Assembly: GCF_024055635.1 (NCBI RefSeq)
Contig: NZ_JAMXMB010000032.1
Span: 1-64,000, forward strand
DNA: 64,000 bases
Reading direction: 5' to 3'
Origin: Microbacterium yannicii
GTDB lineage: Bacteria > Actinomycetota > Actinomycetes > Actinomycetales > Microbacteriaceae
Part shown: piece by piece, positions 8,389 through 18,103 of the stretch
Position numbering within the stretch: the first letter of the stretch is position 1
How the letters are laid out: the number at the start of each line of letters is the position of its first letter
Made by a program: the position numbers and the translations under genes
Notes under the pieces: generated by a model
What the model was told of the DNA's origin: nothing
Seen by the model: the letters and a program-made list of their open reading frames with translations, nothing else
Databases searched by the model: none

Positions 8389-10782
8389 ATGCCCGATCGC
8401 CGCGCGCTGTCGTCGGCGCGACTGCTGCGCCGCCGCAGCGGTGCGCGGGCGGGACTCCTCGCGAGCGGGGCGGCCACCGTCGCCGTCGCCGTCGCCACGG
8501 TGTCGGTCGTCCTGGCCTGGCTCGCGCGTGCCGTCACGGTCGCGGGCGACCCGCCGCCACCGGGGCTCGCACCCGACGAGGTGGCCGAGCAGGTGGAGGC
8601 CGGTGGCGTCGCCCTCGCCTCGGCCACTCCCGCGCTCGTGCTGATGGTCGCGATCCTTGCGGGCACGGCCGTCGCGCAGCTCGCACGACTCGTCGCCGCG
8701 GCGCGCGAGCACGAGACCTCGACCGTCCGTGCGCGCGGGTTCTCACGCGCACAGGCATGGACCGCCGATGCCGCGGAGGGCGCTGTCATCGGGCTCGCGG
8801 GCGTCGTGGTCGGCGCGGGCGCGGCAGCAGCGATCGCGTGGATCGTCGGCTGGGCGCCGGCGAGCGCACTCGCCGCGTGGCCATGGGCGCTCGCGACGGC
8901 CGCCGTGCTGGCCGTCGTCTTCGCCGTCGCACTCCGACGCGGCGAGCGCGCCCGCACCAGCACGCGCGCCGGGCGGGCGACGACGGCTGCCGTCGTCGTC
9001 GTGGTGCTCCTGGCCGGCGGCCTCGTCGTCTGGCAGCTGCCGTTCGCGCGGGGAGCAGGGTTCGATCCCATCGTCGCGGTCGCTCCCGCGGTTGTGCTCA
9101 TGGCCGGCGCGCTGGTCGCGCTCGCGGTGTTCGGCGCGGCAGCGGTGGCCTGGTCGCGGCCGGCCGCCGCGTTCCCCTCGGTGCAGCCGGGCTATCCGGC
9201 GCGACAGGTGGCCCGCCGCATCCCGATCTACGCCGTCGCCGTGCTCCTCGTCGCCCTCACCGTCGCGCAGGCCGTCTTCGCCTCGGCATACAGCGCGACC
9301 TCGACGGCGATGGTCACCGATTCCGCCGCGGTGCGCGCGGGCGCCGATCTGAGCGTCGACATGTCGCCGCAGTCCGCCGACCCGGGCGACGTGGCGGCGG
9401 CAGCTGCGATCGACGGTGTCGACGCCGCGGCACCGGCCCTCGTCGAAGCGATCGAGATCGGCGACGCGGACGCGCAGCTCGTCGCCGTCCCGGCGTCCGC
9501 GATCGCCCCGGTCGTGACCTCGGCCGGCGGACTGATCGACAAGGCCGCGCTCGAGGCGCTGGCCGGGCCCACCCAGCCCGCGGGAACGGCCGCCGCTGAT
9601 CCCCTGCCGCTCGGCGAGGGTGCCAGCGGACTGCGGGTCACTGCACGCGCCGAGTCGCTCGGCGAGCTGCTGCCCCGTCCCACCATCGCCGCCGTGCTGC
9701 TCGACGCCACCGGCGCACCCACCGTCCTCACCCTCGCCGGCGATTCGCGGCCGAACGCCGACGGCTCCGCGACGGTCGTGGCCGAGGCGGCGCTCCCGAC
9801 CGGGACCGCGCCGTGGCGACTGCTCGCGATCGGCGCGGACCGCGGGCGATCCTTCAGCCGCGCGACGATGCAGCTGACGCTCGAGACGGTGGATGCCGTG
9901 GGCAGCGGCCCGCTCGACATCCACGCCGAGAGCGAGCTTCCCGGCAGCGGCGACCAGGTCGTCCTCTGGCTCGCCGACGACGGGCAGACGACCCCCGGCG
10001 AAGGTCCCGACGACGACGCGCCGCCCGTCGCGGCCGTGATCACCGACGGCCTGGCGCAGCACCTGGGCATCGGCGAAGGCGACGTGTTCGAGTTCCGGTA
10101 TGCCGGGACGGGCCGCCACGGCGACGCGGTCGTCTCTTCCATCGCCGAGGTGGTGCCCGGCGCCTCCTCGCCGCTGGCCCTGTTCGCGCCGATGGAGAAC
10201 CTGCTGGTGTCGCAGCTGCAGCGCGGCACGTCGATCGTCGCGCCGAACGCGGTGTGGGCGGCGGGCGACCCCGACGCCGACGCCGATCTGAGCGCCGCCC
10301 TGGGCGACCGCCCGGTCGCCACGGCGGCGCCGGGCGTAGCCGCCGGCGTGGTCGGCGCACTGGCGCCAGGATGGTGGATCGCGACGGCGGGGGCGATCGC
10401 GCTGTCGCTGGTCGCCGCGTTCGCCATCGTGCAGACCCTGGCGATCGCGCGGCGCCGGGAGCTCGGCGTGCTGCGGGCCCTCGGCATCGGTGCGGGCGCT
10501 CAGGGACGCATGCGCGCGGCCGAGCTGGGCGGCGTCTTCGGCGCCGCGCTGCTGCTGGGCGCGGTCGCCGGCGGGATGGCGTCGTGGCTGATCGTGCCCG
10601 AGCTGGTGCGGGCCGTGACCCCCGGCATCCTTCCCGTCGCGGGCGGGATCTCGTTCGACCCGGCGCCCCTCGTACTGGCCATCTCGGTCCTCGTCGCCGG
10701 GCTCGGGGCCATCGTCATCGGCGTGGCCGTGAGCGTCTCGCGCGCCGCACGCACTCAGACCGTGGGCGAGGAGTCCCGATGA
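8389..10782 (+). CDS. FtsX/MacB-like ABC transporter permease
   Basis: 797-aa membrane protein of an ATP-driven exporter or envelope-acting complex. An N-terminal helix is followed by a group of hydrophobic segments in the first 290 residues, a large extracytoplasmic region (roughly 300-660), and a C-terminal set of helices with the FtsX-type stretch ALSLVAAFAIVQTLAIARRRELGVLRALGIG. Start ATG follows GGAGG. It overlaps the next permease gene by 4 bases (ATGA). Substrate unknown; adjacent NBD genes complete the system. Confidence 0.88.
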   Translation: MPDRRALSSARLLRRRSGARAGLLASGAATVAVAVATVSVVLAWLARAVTVAGDPPPPGLAPDEVAEQVEAGGVALASATPALVLMVAILAGTAVAQLARLVAAAREHETSTVRARGFSRAQAWTADAAEGAVIGLAGVVVGAGAAAAIAWIVGWAPASALAAWPWALATAAVLAVVFAVALRRGERARTSTRAGRATTAAVVVVVLLAGGLVVWQLPFARGAGFDPIVAVAPAVVLMAGALVALAVFGAAAVAWSRPAAAFPSVQPGYPARQVARRIPIYAVAVLLVALTVAQAVFASAYSATSTAMVTDSAAVRAGADLSVDMSPQSADPGDVAAAAAIDGVDAAAPALVEAIEIGDADAQLVAVPASAIAPVVTSAGGLIDKAALEALAGPTQPAGTAAADPLPLGEGASGLRVTARAESLGELLPRPTIAAVLLDATGAPTVLTLAGDSRPNADGSATVVAEAALPTGTAPWRLLAIGADRGRSFSRATMQLTLETVDAVGSGPLDIHAESELPGSGDQVVLWLADDGQTTPGEGPDDDAPPVAAVITDGLAQHLGIGEGDVFEFRYAGTGRHGDAVVSSIAEVVPGASSPLALFAPMENLLVSQLQRGTSIVAPNAVWAAGDPDADADLSAALGDRPVATAAPGVAAGVVGALAPGWWIATAGAIALSLVAAFAIVQTLAIARRRELGVLRALGIGAGAQGRMRAAELGGVFGAALLLGAVAGGMASWLIVPELVRAVTPGILPVAGGISFDPAPLVLAISVLVAGLGAIVIGVAVSVSRAARTQTVGEESR

Positions 10783-13520
10783 GCCGCCGCGTCTCGACAC
10801 GCGCCCTCGTCGCGCACCACGTGCGATCGCACGCCGGCGGCGGCGCCATCGTCGCGCTGCTCGTCTTCGTGCTCGCGGTCCTCGCGGCCGCTGCGCCGGT
10901 CGCGCTGAGCGCGCTCGGCGATGCGACCCTGCGCGATCGGCTCGACTCCCTGCCGGCCACGGTGCGCGACGTCGCATCCGACAACGTCGGGAGCAGCGCC
11001 TTTCCGCAGACCGGCACCGCCCCCTTCACCGAGCCCCGGACGACGGAGCAGGTGTGGGGGTCGTTCTCGGCATCCGTCGATCAGATCCGCGAGGACGCCG
11101 GCCAGCCGCTCCCCTCCGTGCTGGGGCCGGGACGCATGGTGACGCGAAGCCTCCAGAACCAGATCCTCGAGGGCGACGGCACTCGTGCGGCGACCATCGC
11201 CTTCGACCCGGCCTACGAGGACGAGATCCGCATCGTCGACGGACGGATGCCGCAGCCCGCCGCCACCTACCTCACCGGCGCATCGACCGGCGCGGGTGGC
11301 GCACCCCTCGGCAACCGCATCGAGGTCGTCCTGTCCGCCCCGTCGGCCGAGGACCTGGGATGGGCGGTCGGAGAGGTGCGCACCGTGGGCGACCCGCGGC
11401 GATTCCCCGTGGAACTGGAGCTCGTCGGCCTGTTCGAGGCCGTCGATCCCGCGTCGGAGTACTGGGACCACGTCACCTCGGTGCTCGAGCCGTTCGTGTT
11501 CGACGACGGCAACGAGCCGCGTCGCGTCACCGGCACGGCGTACGCCCACCCGGCATCGCTGGTCTCGGAGGGGCTGAGTGAGGAGTGGTCGACGCTCGTC
11601 TGGTACCCGACCGACACCGGGCGCATCGACGGCGGCAATGCCGAGGACGCCATCGCCGCGCTCCACAAGCTGACCGCCGTCTCGCACACCATCGGCACCA
11701 TGGCCGATGGTCCCGGACTGCTCAGTCTCGGATTCGACGCCGACATCACGGCCACCATCGAGAACGCGCTCGCGCAGCAGCGCGCGACCGCCGGCGTCAT
11801 CGCGATGCTCCTCGCAGGCCCGATCGGGGTGGCCGCCGCCGTGCTGGTGCTCGGCTGCCGGCTGATCCTCGAGGGCCGGCGCTCGAGCCTGCGGCTGCTG
11901 TCGGCGCGCGGCGCCTCGCTCGGGCAGCTGCGCACGCTGCTCGCCACGGAGGGAGCGCTCGTCGGCGTCGTGCCGGCGGTGATCGGGGCCGGCGCCGTGA
12001 TCCTGACGGCGGCACTGGTCTTCCACACGGCTCCGAGCGCCGGGGGTGTGACGACCGCGGTCCTGGCGGGATTCGCCCCCGCGGTGATCCTGCTCGTCCT
12101 CGCCCCGTCGGTCGCCGAGCGGCAGGTGCGCGCCGACCTCGGCCGGCGCGGGTCGCGGCTGCGGCTCATCGCCGAGGCGGTCGTCGTGGGCCTCGCGGCG
12201 ACCGCGCTCGCGCTCCTCCTGGTGCGCGGATACAGCGACGGCATCGACCTGCTGCTTGCAGCCACCCCGCTGCTGCTGGCGCTCGTGGCATGTCTCCTCA
12301 CGATCCGGCTGTACCCGCTGCCGCTCGCGGTCGTGCACGACCGCGCTCGCGCCGGCGCGAACCTCGACGCCTTCGTCGGGTCGGCCCGCGCGCTCCGCGA
12401 ACCCACGCTCGGCGTGACACCCGTGCTCGCGCTGGTGGTCGGGGTGTCGGTGGCGATGTCGTCGGGGGTGCTGCTGTCCACGCTGCAGTCCGGTGTCGAC
12501 GAAGCCTCCCGGGCGCAGGTCGGCGCCGACATGCGGGCGCAGGGTTCCCTGTTCACGCAGGACCAGCTCGAGAGCGTGCAGCAGATCGACGGCGTCGAGC
12601 TCTCGACAGGCATCTCGGGCGCCGAGGTGGCGACGCTCGACATCGACGGCGTACGAGAAGGCACGTCGGTGTTCATCGTCGACGCCGCCGCGCTGCGCGC
12701 CGTGCAGGGGGACGGACCTGGGATGCTGCCGCCCGGCGTCTCGCTCGAGCCCGTCGCCTCCGGGCCGATGCCGATGCTCGCCTCGAGCGACGCCGCGGAG
12801 CTCATCGGCGACATCGAGAACCTGACGCTCGACGGCGTCGACGCCCAGCTGGTGGGCGTCTCGCGAGGCCCGGTCCCGATCGGCGGCCGCGAGAACTGGG
12901 TGGCGATCGATTCGTCGTACGCCGACGAGGTCCTCGGTCGCAACCAGAGCGCCGGCACCGTGCTCCTGACCCTCGATCCCGATGCCCGGACGGATGCTGT
13001 CGAGGACGCCCTGCACGAGGTGCTGGGTCAGACGGTGCGCATCGACACAGCCGAGCAGGTGGCCGCCGACATCCAGTCCGGGCCCGCCGTGCAGGGCGTG
13101 CGCTGGGCTCTGCTCCTCGCCACCGGCGTGGCGGCCCTCCTGAGCGCGCTCGCGATGGTGATGACGCTCAGCCTCGCCGCCGGATCGCGGGCCCGCGTGC
13201 TGGCCCTGCTCGGCACCCTCGGTGCCCCCCGACGCTCGTCGACCTCGCTCGCCGTCTGGGAGATCGGGCCGCCGGCCGCCGCCGCCGTGATCGCCGGAAC
13301 GGTGTTCGGCGCCCTGGTGCCGCTCGTGGTCATGGTCGCCGTCGACCTGCGGCCGTTCACCGGATCGTCGGTGGCGCCGGCCTACGCGATCGATCCGACG
13401 ATCCTGCTCCTCACCCTCGGCGGATTCGCCGTGCTCGCCGTCGTACTCACCGCGATCACCCTGCTCCTCTCGCGCCGTGTGCGCGCCGCGGGCGCACTGC
13501 GCACCGTGGAGGAAGGATAG
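10779..13520 (+). CDS. Second FtsX-like ABC permease
   Basis: 913 aa from the ATG overlapping the previous stop. An N-terminal membrane helix (residues about 23-43), a long outer domain, several central membrane segments (GVIAMLLAGPIGVAAAVLVLGC, LRTLLATEGALVGVVPAVIG), a second outer domain and terminal FtsX helices (WALLLATGVAALLSALAMVMTL, TILLLTLGGFAVLAVVLTAITLLLSRRVRAAG) are visible. It probably pairs with the 797-aa permease as a heterodimer. Only 4 bases separate it from the first ATPase gene. Confidence 0.87.
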   Translation: MSRRVSTRALVAHHVRSHAGGGAIVALLVFVLAVLAAAAPVALSALGDATLRDRLDSLPATVRDVASDNVGSSAFPQTGTAPFTEPRTTEQVWGSFSASVDQIREDAGQPLPSVLGPGRMVTRSLQNQILEGDGTRAATIAFDPAYEDEIRIVDGRMPQPAATYLTGASTGAGGAPLGNRIEVVLSAPSAEDLGWAVGEVRTVGDPRRFPVELELVGLFEAVDPASEYWDHVTSVLEPFVFDDGNEPRRVTGTAYAHPASLVSEGLSEEWSTLVWYPTDTGRIDGGNAEDAIAALHKLTAVSHTIGTMADGPGLLSLGFDADITATIENALAQQRATAGVIAMLLAGPIGVAAAVLVLGCRLILEGRRSSLRLLSARGASLGQLRTLLATEGALVGVVPAVIGAGAVILTAALVFHTAPSAGGVTTAVLAGFAPAVILLVLAPSVAERQVRADLGRRGSRLRLIAEAVVVGLAATALALLLVRGYSDGIDLLLAATPLLLALVACLLTIRLYPLPLAVVHDRARAGANLDAFVGSARALREPTLGVTPVLALVVGVSVAMSSGVLLSTLQSGVDEASRAQVGADMRAQGSLFTQDQLESVQQIDGVELSTGISGAEVATLDIDGVREGTSVFIVDAAALRAVQGDGPGMLPPGVSLEPVASGPMPMLASSDAAELIGDIENLTLDGVDAQLVGVSRGPVPIGGRENWVAIDSSYADEVLGRNQSAGTVLLTLDPDARTDAVEDALHEVLGQTVRIDTAEQVAADIQSGPAVQGVRWALLLATGVAALLSALAMVMTLSLAAGSRARVLALLGTLGAPRRSSTSLAVWEIGPPAAAAVIAGTVFGALVPLVVMVAVDLRPFTGSSVAPAYAIDPTILLLTLGGFAVLAVVLTAITLLLSRRVRAAGALRTVEEG

Positions 13521-13524
13521 AACC

Positions 13525-14577
13525 ATGGCCGTTCGACAAGCTCACCGACCGGGAACGGCGCCGGACGCCGACATCCTGTGCACCGATCTCGTGCGCATCT
13601 TCAAGGTGCAGGCCGCGAACGGCGCCGGTGTCGAGGTGCAGGCGCTGCAGGGGCTCAACCTGCGCATCGACCAGGGCGAACTCGTCGCGGTCGTCGGCGC
13701 GTCGGGATCGGGGAAGTCCACCCTGCTGTCGATCCTGTCGAGCCTGGATCAGCCCACAGCGGGCGTCGCGTGGGTCGCCGGACACGACCTGCTCACCATG
13801 AAGGAGAAGGAACGCGTCGAGTTCCGCCGGCGCAGCGTGGGCTTCGTGTGGCAGCAGACCTCGCGCAATCTCCTCCCCTACCTCTCGGCGAGCGAGAACG
13901 TCGCCGCGGCACTCGCGATCACCGGCTCCTCGCGGGGGACCGCCGCCCGTCGGGCGCGGGTGACGGAGCTGCTCGACCTGCTCGAGGTCTCGCACTGCGC
14001 CGACCGGCGACCTGCCGAGATGTCCGGCGGCGAGCAGCAGCGCGTCGCCATCGCCGTCGGCATCGCGAACAGCCCGCGCGTGCTGCTGGCCGACGAGCCG
14101 ACCGGCGAGCTCGACGATCTGACGAGCGCCCATGTGCTCGAGGCCATGCGCTCCGTGAATCGGGAGCTGGGCGTGACGACCCTCATCGTGACCCACGATC
14201 CGGCCGTGTCGGAGCACGTCGCCCGCACCGTGCAGATCCGCGACGGCCGCACCTCGACCGAGGTGCTGCGCTCGACACGCGTGGACGAGCACGGCGCCGA
14301 GGAGCATGTCGCCGAGGAGTACGCCGTGCTCGACCGCGTCGGCCGGCTGCAGCTGCCCGACGACTTCGTGAACGCGCTCGACCTCCGCGAGCGCGTCCGC
14401 CTGGCCCTCGAGCCGGACCACGTCGGCGTGTGGCCGGGGCAGCGCGCCGCGACGCCCGCCGGCGACGGCAGCTCCACGACGCCTGCCCCTGCACCGGACG
14501 GGGACCACCAGGTCGCCGCGCCCGCCGAGGCGCCCGTGCCCCCGGCATCCGTCGACCCGACCGAGGAGCCGTCATGA
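13525..14577 (+). CDS. ABC transporter ATPase (MacB/LolD type)
   Basis: 350-aa cytoplasmic ATPase. Walker A GASGSGKS, Q-loop WQQTSRN, signature MSGGEQQRVAIA, Walker B LLADEPT, D-loop GELDD and H-loop VTHD are intact. Odd ends: residues 1-10 (MAVRQAHRPG) derive from a dispersed palindromic repeat, and an extra C-terminal tail of about 100 residues follows the NBD and ends in a Pro/Ala-rich stretch. GGAAGG precedes the ATG. The stop overlaps the next ATPase gene (ATGA). Confidence 0.92.
   Translation: MAVRQAHRPGTAPDADILCTDLVRIFKVQAANGAGVEVQALQGLNLRIDQGELVAVVGASGSGKSTLLSILSSLDQPTAGVAWVAGHDLLTMKEKERVEFRRRSVGFVWQQTSRNLLPYLSASENVAAALAITGSSRGTAARRARVTELLDLLEVSHCADRRPAEMSGGEQQRVAIAVGIANSPRVLLADEPTGELDDLTSAHVLEAMRSVNRELGVTTLIVTHDPAVSEHVARTVQIRDGRTSTEVLRSTRVDEHGAEEHVAEEYAVLDRVGRLQLPDDFVNALDLRERVRLALEPDHVGVWPGQRAATPAGDGSSTTPAPAPDGDHQVAAPAEAPVPPASVDPTEEPS
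13532..13553. repeat. Repeat fragment forming the N-terminus of the ABC ATPase
   Basis: TTCGACAAGCTCA at 13532-13544, then CCGACCGGG, matches the left arm of the fprA-embedded repeat. It is translated as VRQAHRPG directly after the start codon. Confidence 0.7.
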
Positions 14578-15299
14578 CCCCTGCGCTGCGCGGCGAGAAG
14601 CTGACGCGAACCTTTTCATCGCCCGCGGGCGACGTGCACGCCTGCATCGACATCGACATCGAGGTCGCCGCGGGCGAGCTCGTGGTCGTGCGAGGCGCGT
14701 CGGGTGCCGGCAAGACGACGCTGCTGAACCTGCTCGGCGGACTCGATCGGCCGACGTCCGGCACCGTCTGGCTCGGTGACGTGGAGGCGACCTCCCTCGA
14801 CGAGGACGCCCTCGCCGCCCTGCGCCGCGAGCGCCTAGGCTTCGTCTTCCAGTCGTTCGGCCTCATCCCGATCCTGTCGGCGGCAGAGAACGTCGAGCTG
14901 CCCCTGCGCATCGCGAAGACCCCGCCCGCCGAGCGCGATCAGCGCGTCGCCGAGGCGCTGCGATTGGTCGGCCTCGACGGCCACGCCGCCCAGCGCCCGG
15001 GAGAGCTGTCGGGCGGCCAGCAGCAGCGCGTGGGCATCGCGCGGGCGATCGCCGCCCGGCCGCACGTGCTGATCGCCGACGAGCCGACCGGTCAGCTCGA
15101 CTCGCGCACCGCCGCGACGGTGATGGACCTCATCGGCGACCTGGTGCACTCACAGGGGCTGGCCGCGGTCGTCTCGACGCACGATCCCCTGCTGGTCGAA
15201 CGCGCCGACCGCGTTATCGAGCTGCACGACGGGCGGCTCACGTCCATCGACGGGCGACCGGTTCCCCGGGTCGTGGCGGGGGCCGACGACCCGAGGTGA
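14574..15299 (+). CDS. ABC transporter ATPase, second subunit
   Basis: 241 aa, a compact LolD/MacB-like NBD: Walker [10 protein letters not shown]-loop [20 protein letters not shown], signature [16 protein letters not shown], Walker [12 protein letters not shown] and H-loop STHD. It overlaps the preceding ATPase gene. With two permeases and two ATPases in one operon, the complex may be a fully asymmetric heterotetramer (inference). Confidence 0.93.
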   Translation: MTPALRGEKLTRTFSSPAGDVHACIDIDIEVAAGELVVVRGASGAGKTTLLNLLGGLDRPTSGTVWLGDVEATSLDEDALAALRRERLGFVFQSFGLIPILSAAENVELPLRIAKTPPAERDQRVAEALRLVGLDGHAAQRPGELSGGQQQRVGIARAIAARPHVLIADEPTGQLDSRTAATVMDLIGDLVHSQGLAAVVSTHDPLLVERADRVIELHDGRLTSIDGRPVPRVVAGADDPR

Positions 15300-15338
15300 T
15301 CCCCCGGCGGGCGACGCCTCCCGCGGGTGGGACCGCGG

Positions 15339-15962
15339 TCAGCTGCCGTCGCGCAGGTCTGCCGGCGGGTCCGCGGAGAACGTGATGGCGTCGAAGGTCG
15401 CCACGCACGTGTCGCCCTGGGGCGCCTGGGCAAGGAACCCGACCCGGAGGGGCCCGTCCCACTCGAGCCGGAACAAACGGACGAAGTCCCAGTGCTGTCC
15501 GTCCGCCGAGGAGTGGAACGCCCACGCCCGGTCGCTCAACCGCGACACCCGCAGGTGGACGTGAGGGTCGACGACCACCGTGGAGTTGCAGTCGTCCGAC
15601 CAGACGTTCGTCACGACCGAGACGACCATGGCCTCGCCCTGCGGCGAGTACTCGAAGCAGATCTTGGCCCAGTGGTCCCGGTCACCCCAGATCGCGAGGG
15701 CTGCCGCGTCGAAGGTGGTGCGCGGCGCCGAGGCGACGCCGGCACGGGCTGACAGGGCGAAGCGTCCAGGCGCCTCGAATCCCAGCATCGCCGCCGCGTG
15801 CTGCGCCGGGCCGCCGAGGGCGTCGTTGGTCCAGTCCGTGCCGGCCGCGGCGGTGACCTCGAGGCTTCCGCCCGGGTGGAGCTCCACCCTGCCGGCGCCG
15901 ACGGCCCAGTCGAGGGCGGGAAGGTCGGGCAGAACGGGCAGGGAGCGGTCGTCGGTCAGCAC
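15339..15962 (-). CDS. DUF1349-family protein (concanavalin-like fold)
   Basis: 207 aa. The pattern [58 protein letters not shown] and GFLAQAPQG matches DUF1349 proteins, whose fold resembles carbohydrate-binding lectin-like domains. No signal peptide, so cytoplasmic. GTG start with TAGGCT 6 bases upstream. The reaction, if any, is unknown. Confidence 0.85.
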   Translation of the reverse strand: MLTDDRSLPVLPDLPALDWAVGAGRVELHPGGSLEVTAAAGTDWTNDALGGPAQHAAAMLGFEAPGRFALSARAGVASAPRTTFDAAALAIWGDRDHWAKICFEYSPQGEAMVVSVVTNVWSDDCNSTVVVDPHVHLRVSRLSDRAWAFHSSADGQHWDFVRLFRLEWDGPLRVGFLAQAPQGDTCVATFDAITFSADPPADLRDGS

Positions 15963-15968
15963 GCCGCC

Positions 15969-15974
15969 AGCCTA
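15969..15974 (-). promoter_or_regulatory. -10 box of the DUF1349 gene, leaderless
   Basis: Minus-strand TAGGCT lies 6 bases before the GTG at 15962. Confidence 0.5.
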
Positions 15975-16005
15975 GCGGCGCGGCATCCCGGGCCCCCGAC
16001 ATCCG

Positions 16006-17796
16006 TCACCGCCGCAGCGCCGCCCTTCCGGCGTGCCCGGCGAGGGCATCGGCCGCTCGCACCAGGGCCAGGTGGGTCAGCGCCTGCGGGGTGTTGCCTG
16101 CCTGGCAGTGGCGGCCGACGTCGTACTCCTCCGAGAGCAGGCCCACGTCGTTGGCGAGTCCGACCAGATCGGCCATCAGGGCCTGGGCGTCGTCGACGCG
16201 CCCGCAGCTGGCGTACTGCTCGACCAGCCAGAACGAGCAGGCCAGGAAGGGGTTCTCATCGCCTGCGAGCCCGTCGACGTCCGCTTCCGTGCGGTAGCGC
16301 CGCACCAGCCCGTCGCGCAGCAGGGTCCGTTCGATCTCGGCCACCGTGCCGAGCATCCGCGGGTCGTCGTAACCGCAGAAGCCGACCTGCGGGATGAGGA
16401 GCAGCGACGCGTCGACCTCGGTGGAGCCGTAGTACTGCACGAAACAGCCCCGCTCGGCGTCGACGCCACGCGCTTCCACTTCGGCGCGAACACGATCGCG
16501 CAGCCTCTCCCACTGCTCGACGTCGCCGTCGAGGCCGAACTCGCGCACCGCACGCACACCGCGGTCCAGCGCCGCCCAGATCATGACGCGCGAGTGCGTG
16601 AACATGCGAGCCTCGGCACGGATCTCCCAAATGCCGTGGTCGGGCCGGTCGATCCACTCCACCACCTGGGCGAGCAGGGCCCGCTGCAGCGGCCACGAGA
16701 ACGAGTCCTCCTCGACTCCTGCCATCCGAGTGGCCTCGAGCGCCACCATCACCTCGCCGATCACGTCAGCCTGGTACTGGCTGACCGCGCCGTTGCCGAC
16801 GCGCACCGGCGTCGCACCTCCGTAACCCGGGAGGCTGTCGATCACCCGCTCGGCGAGATCGCGCTCGCCCGCCGCGCCGTACATGATCTGCACGTCCGCC
16901 GGGTCGCCGGCGATCGCCCGCAGCAGCCACCCTCGCCACCGCTGCGCGGCGAGGGTGAACCCATGCTCGATGAGCGTCTCAAGGGTCAGCGCGGCGTCCC
17001 GGAGCCACACGTACCGGTAGTCCCAGTTCCTGGTGCCGCCGAAGTCCTCGGGCAGGGATGTCGTCGCCGCCGCGACGACCCCGCCCGTGCTCTCGTGCGT
17101 GAGCGCCCGCAGCACCAGGAGCGACCGGACGACAGCGTCGTGATGCGGTCCGTGATGGTCGATGCGGTCCGCCCAGTCCTGCCACCACGCGCGCGTCGCG
17201 GCGAGGGAGACATCGACATCCAGCGGATCGGGCACCTCATGATGCGACTTGAACCAGGTGAGCGAGAGGTCGACCGTCGCGCCGGCGCCCACGGTGATCT
17301 GTCCCGAGTGGGTGTGGTCCACCGGCTGCAGGGCCGCGCCACGGAGCACCACCGCGTCGGGTCCCGCGATGCCGAGAATCGTGCGCGGCGTTCCAGGCAG
17401 CTTTCGCATCCAGGGCATCGCCCGGGCGTAGTCGAAACGCAGCCGTACCGTCTCCGTGAACTCGACCGTGCCCGAGATGCCGATGATCCGGCGCACGAGA
17501 TCGACGCGGTCGCCGTCGACGGGCATGAAGTCGTGCACCTCAGCCACTCCCCCGGCTGTCTGCCAGCGAGTGACGAGGATGAAGGTGTCGCCGTCGTAGC
17601 GGCGGGTGCTGCGCGCCTCCGCGTCCTTCGGGCGCAGGATCCAGCATCCGTGGTCTTCATCGCCCAGGAGGGCTCCGAACACCGAGGGCGAGTCGAAACG
17701 TGGCACGCACAGCCAATCGATGCTGCCCTCGCGAGAGACCAGCGCCGCCGTGCGGCAGCTGCTGAGCAGCGCGTAGTCCTCGATCGGTGCCGGCAT
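16006..17796 (-). CDS. GH15 glucoamylase/trehalase-like hydrolase
   Basis: 596 aa, cytoplasmic (no signal peptide). An N-terminal beta domain (IEDYALLSSCRTAALVSREGSIDWLCVPRFDSPSVF) is followed by the (alpha/alpha)6 barrel with GTRNWDYRYVWLRDAALTLE, GIWEIRAEARMFTHSRVMIWAALDRG and, near the end, LLSEEYDVGRHCQAGNTPQALTHLALV. This is the actinobacterial family that includes trehalases and glucoamylase-like enzymes (established); the substrate cannot be fixed here. ATG 17796 was chosen because MPAPIEDYALL is the conserved start; GACAAT lies 6 bases upstream as a possible -10 of a leaderless mRNA. Confidence 0.92.
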   Translation of the reverse strand: MPAPIEDYALLSSCRTAALVSREGSIDWLCVPRFDSPSVFGALLGDEDHGCWILRPKDAEARSTRRYDGDTFILVTRWQTAGGVAEVHDFMPVDGDRVDLVRRIIGISGTVEFTETVRLRFDYARAMPWMRKLPGTPRTILGIAGPDAVVLRGAALQPVDHTHSGQITVGAGATVDLSLTWFKSHHEVPDPLDVDVSLAATRAWWQDWADRIDHHGPHHDAVVRSLLVLRALTHESTGGVVAAATTSLPEDFGGTRNWDYRYVWLRDAALTLETLIEHGFTLAAQRWRGWLLRAIAGDPADVQIMYGAAGERDLAERVIDSLPGYGGATPVRVGNGAVSQYQADVIGEVMVALEATRMAGVEEDSFSWPLQRALLAQVVEWIDRPDHGIWEIRAEARMFTHSRVMIWAALDRGVRAVREFGLDGDVEQWERLRDRVRAEVEARGVDAERGCFVQYYGSTEVDASLLLIPQVGFCGYDDPRMLGTVAEIERTLLRDGLVRRYRTEADVDGLAGDENPFLACSFWLVEQYASCGRVDDAQALMADLVGLANDVGLLSEEYDVGRHCQAGNTPQALTHLALVRAADALAGHAGRAALRR

Positions 17797-18032
17797 CCGT
17801 CGATTGTCGCAAACGGCGACGGCCGACCGGCAGCCCTGCCGCCCGCAGCGACCGCGGGGTGGGGTCACGCCTCGCGATTACCGGCGGCGAGGGTCGATCG
17901 GCGCGCGTCCACGCGAGCAGAGTAGGTATGCTGACATGTGGTGCGGGCAGTCGACGCACCACCCGAATATGCACCTTGATGGGTGCAGCGGGACGTGACA
18001 GGGATCCTCGATCTCTGTCTCTTCCCGGCCTC

Positions 18033-18103
18033 GGGGCTGTAGTTCAATGGCAGAACTTCTGCTTCCCAAGCAGACAGCGCGGGTTCGATTCCCGTCAGCC
18101 CCT
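18033..18103 (+). tRNA. tRNA-Gly (anticodon CCC)
   Basis: Acceptor arms GGGGCTG (18033-18039) and CAGCCCC (18096-18102), anticodon stem TCTGC/GCAGA around TTCCCAA (CCC at 18065-18067), and T-arm GCGGGTTCGATTCCCGT fold into a full cloverleaf of 71 nt. CCA is not encoded. The last 18 bases of the gene and 6 following bases are duplicated at 18247-18270. Confidence 0.97.
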
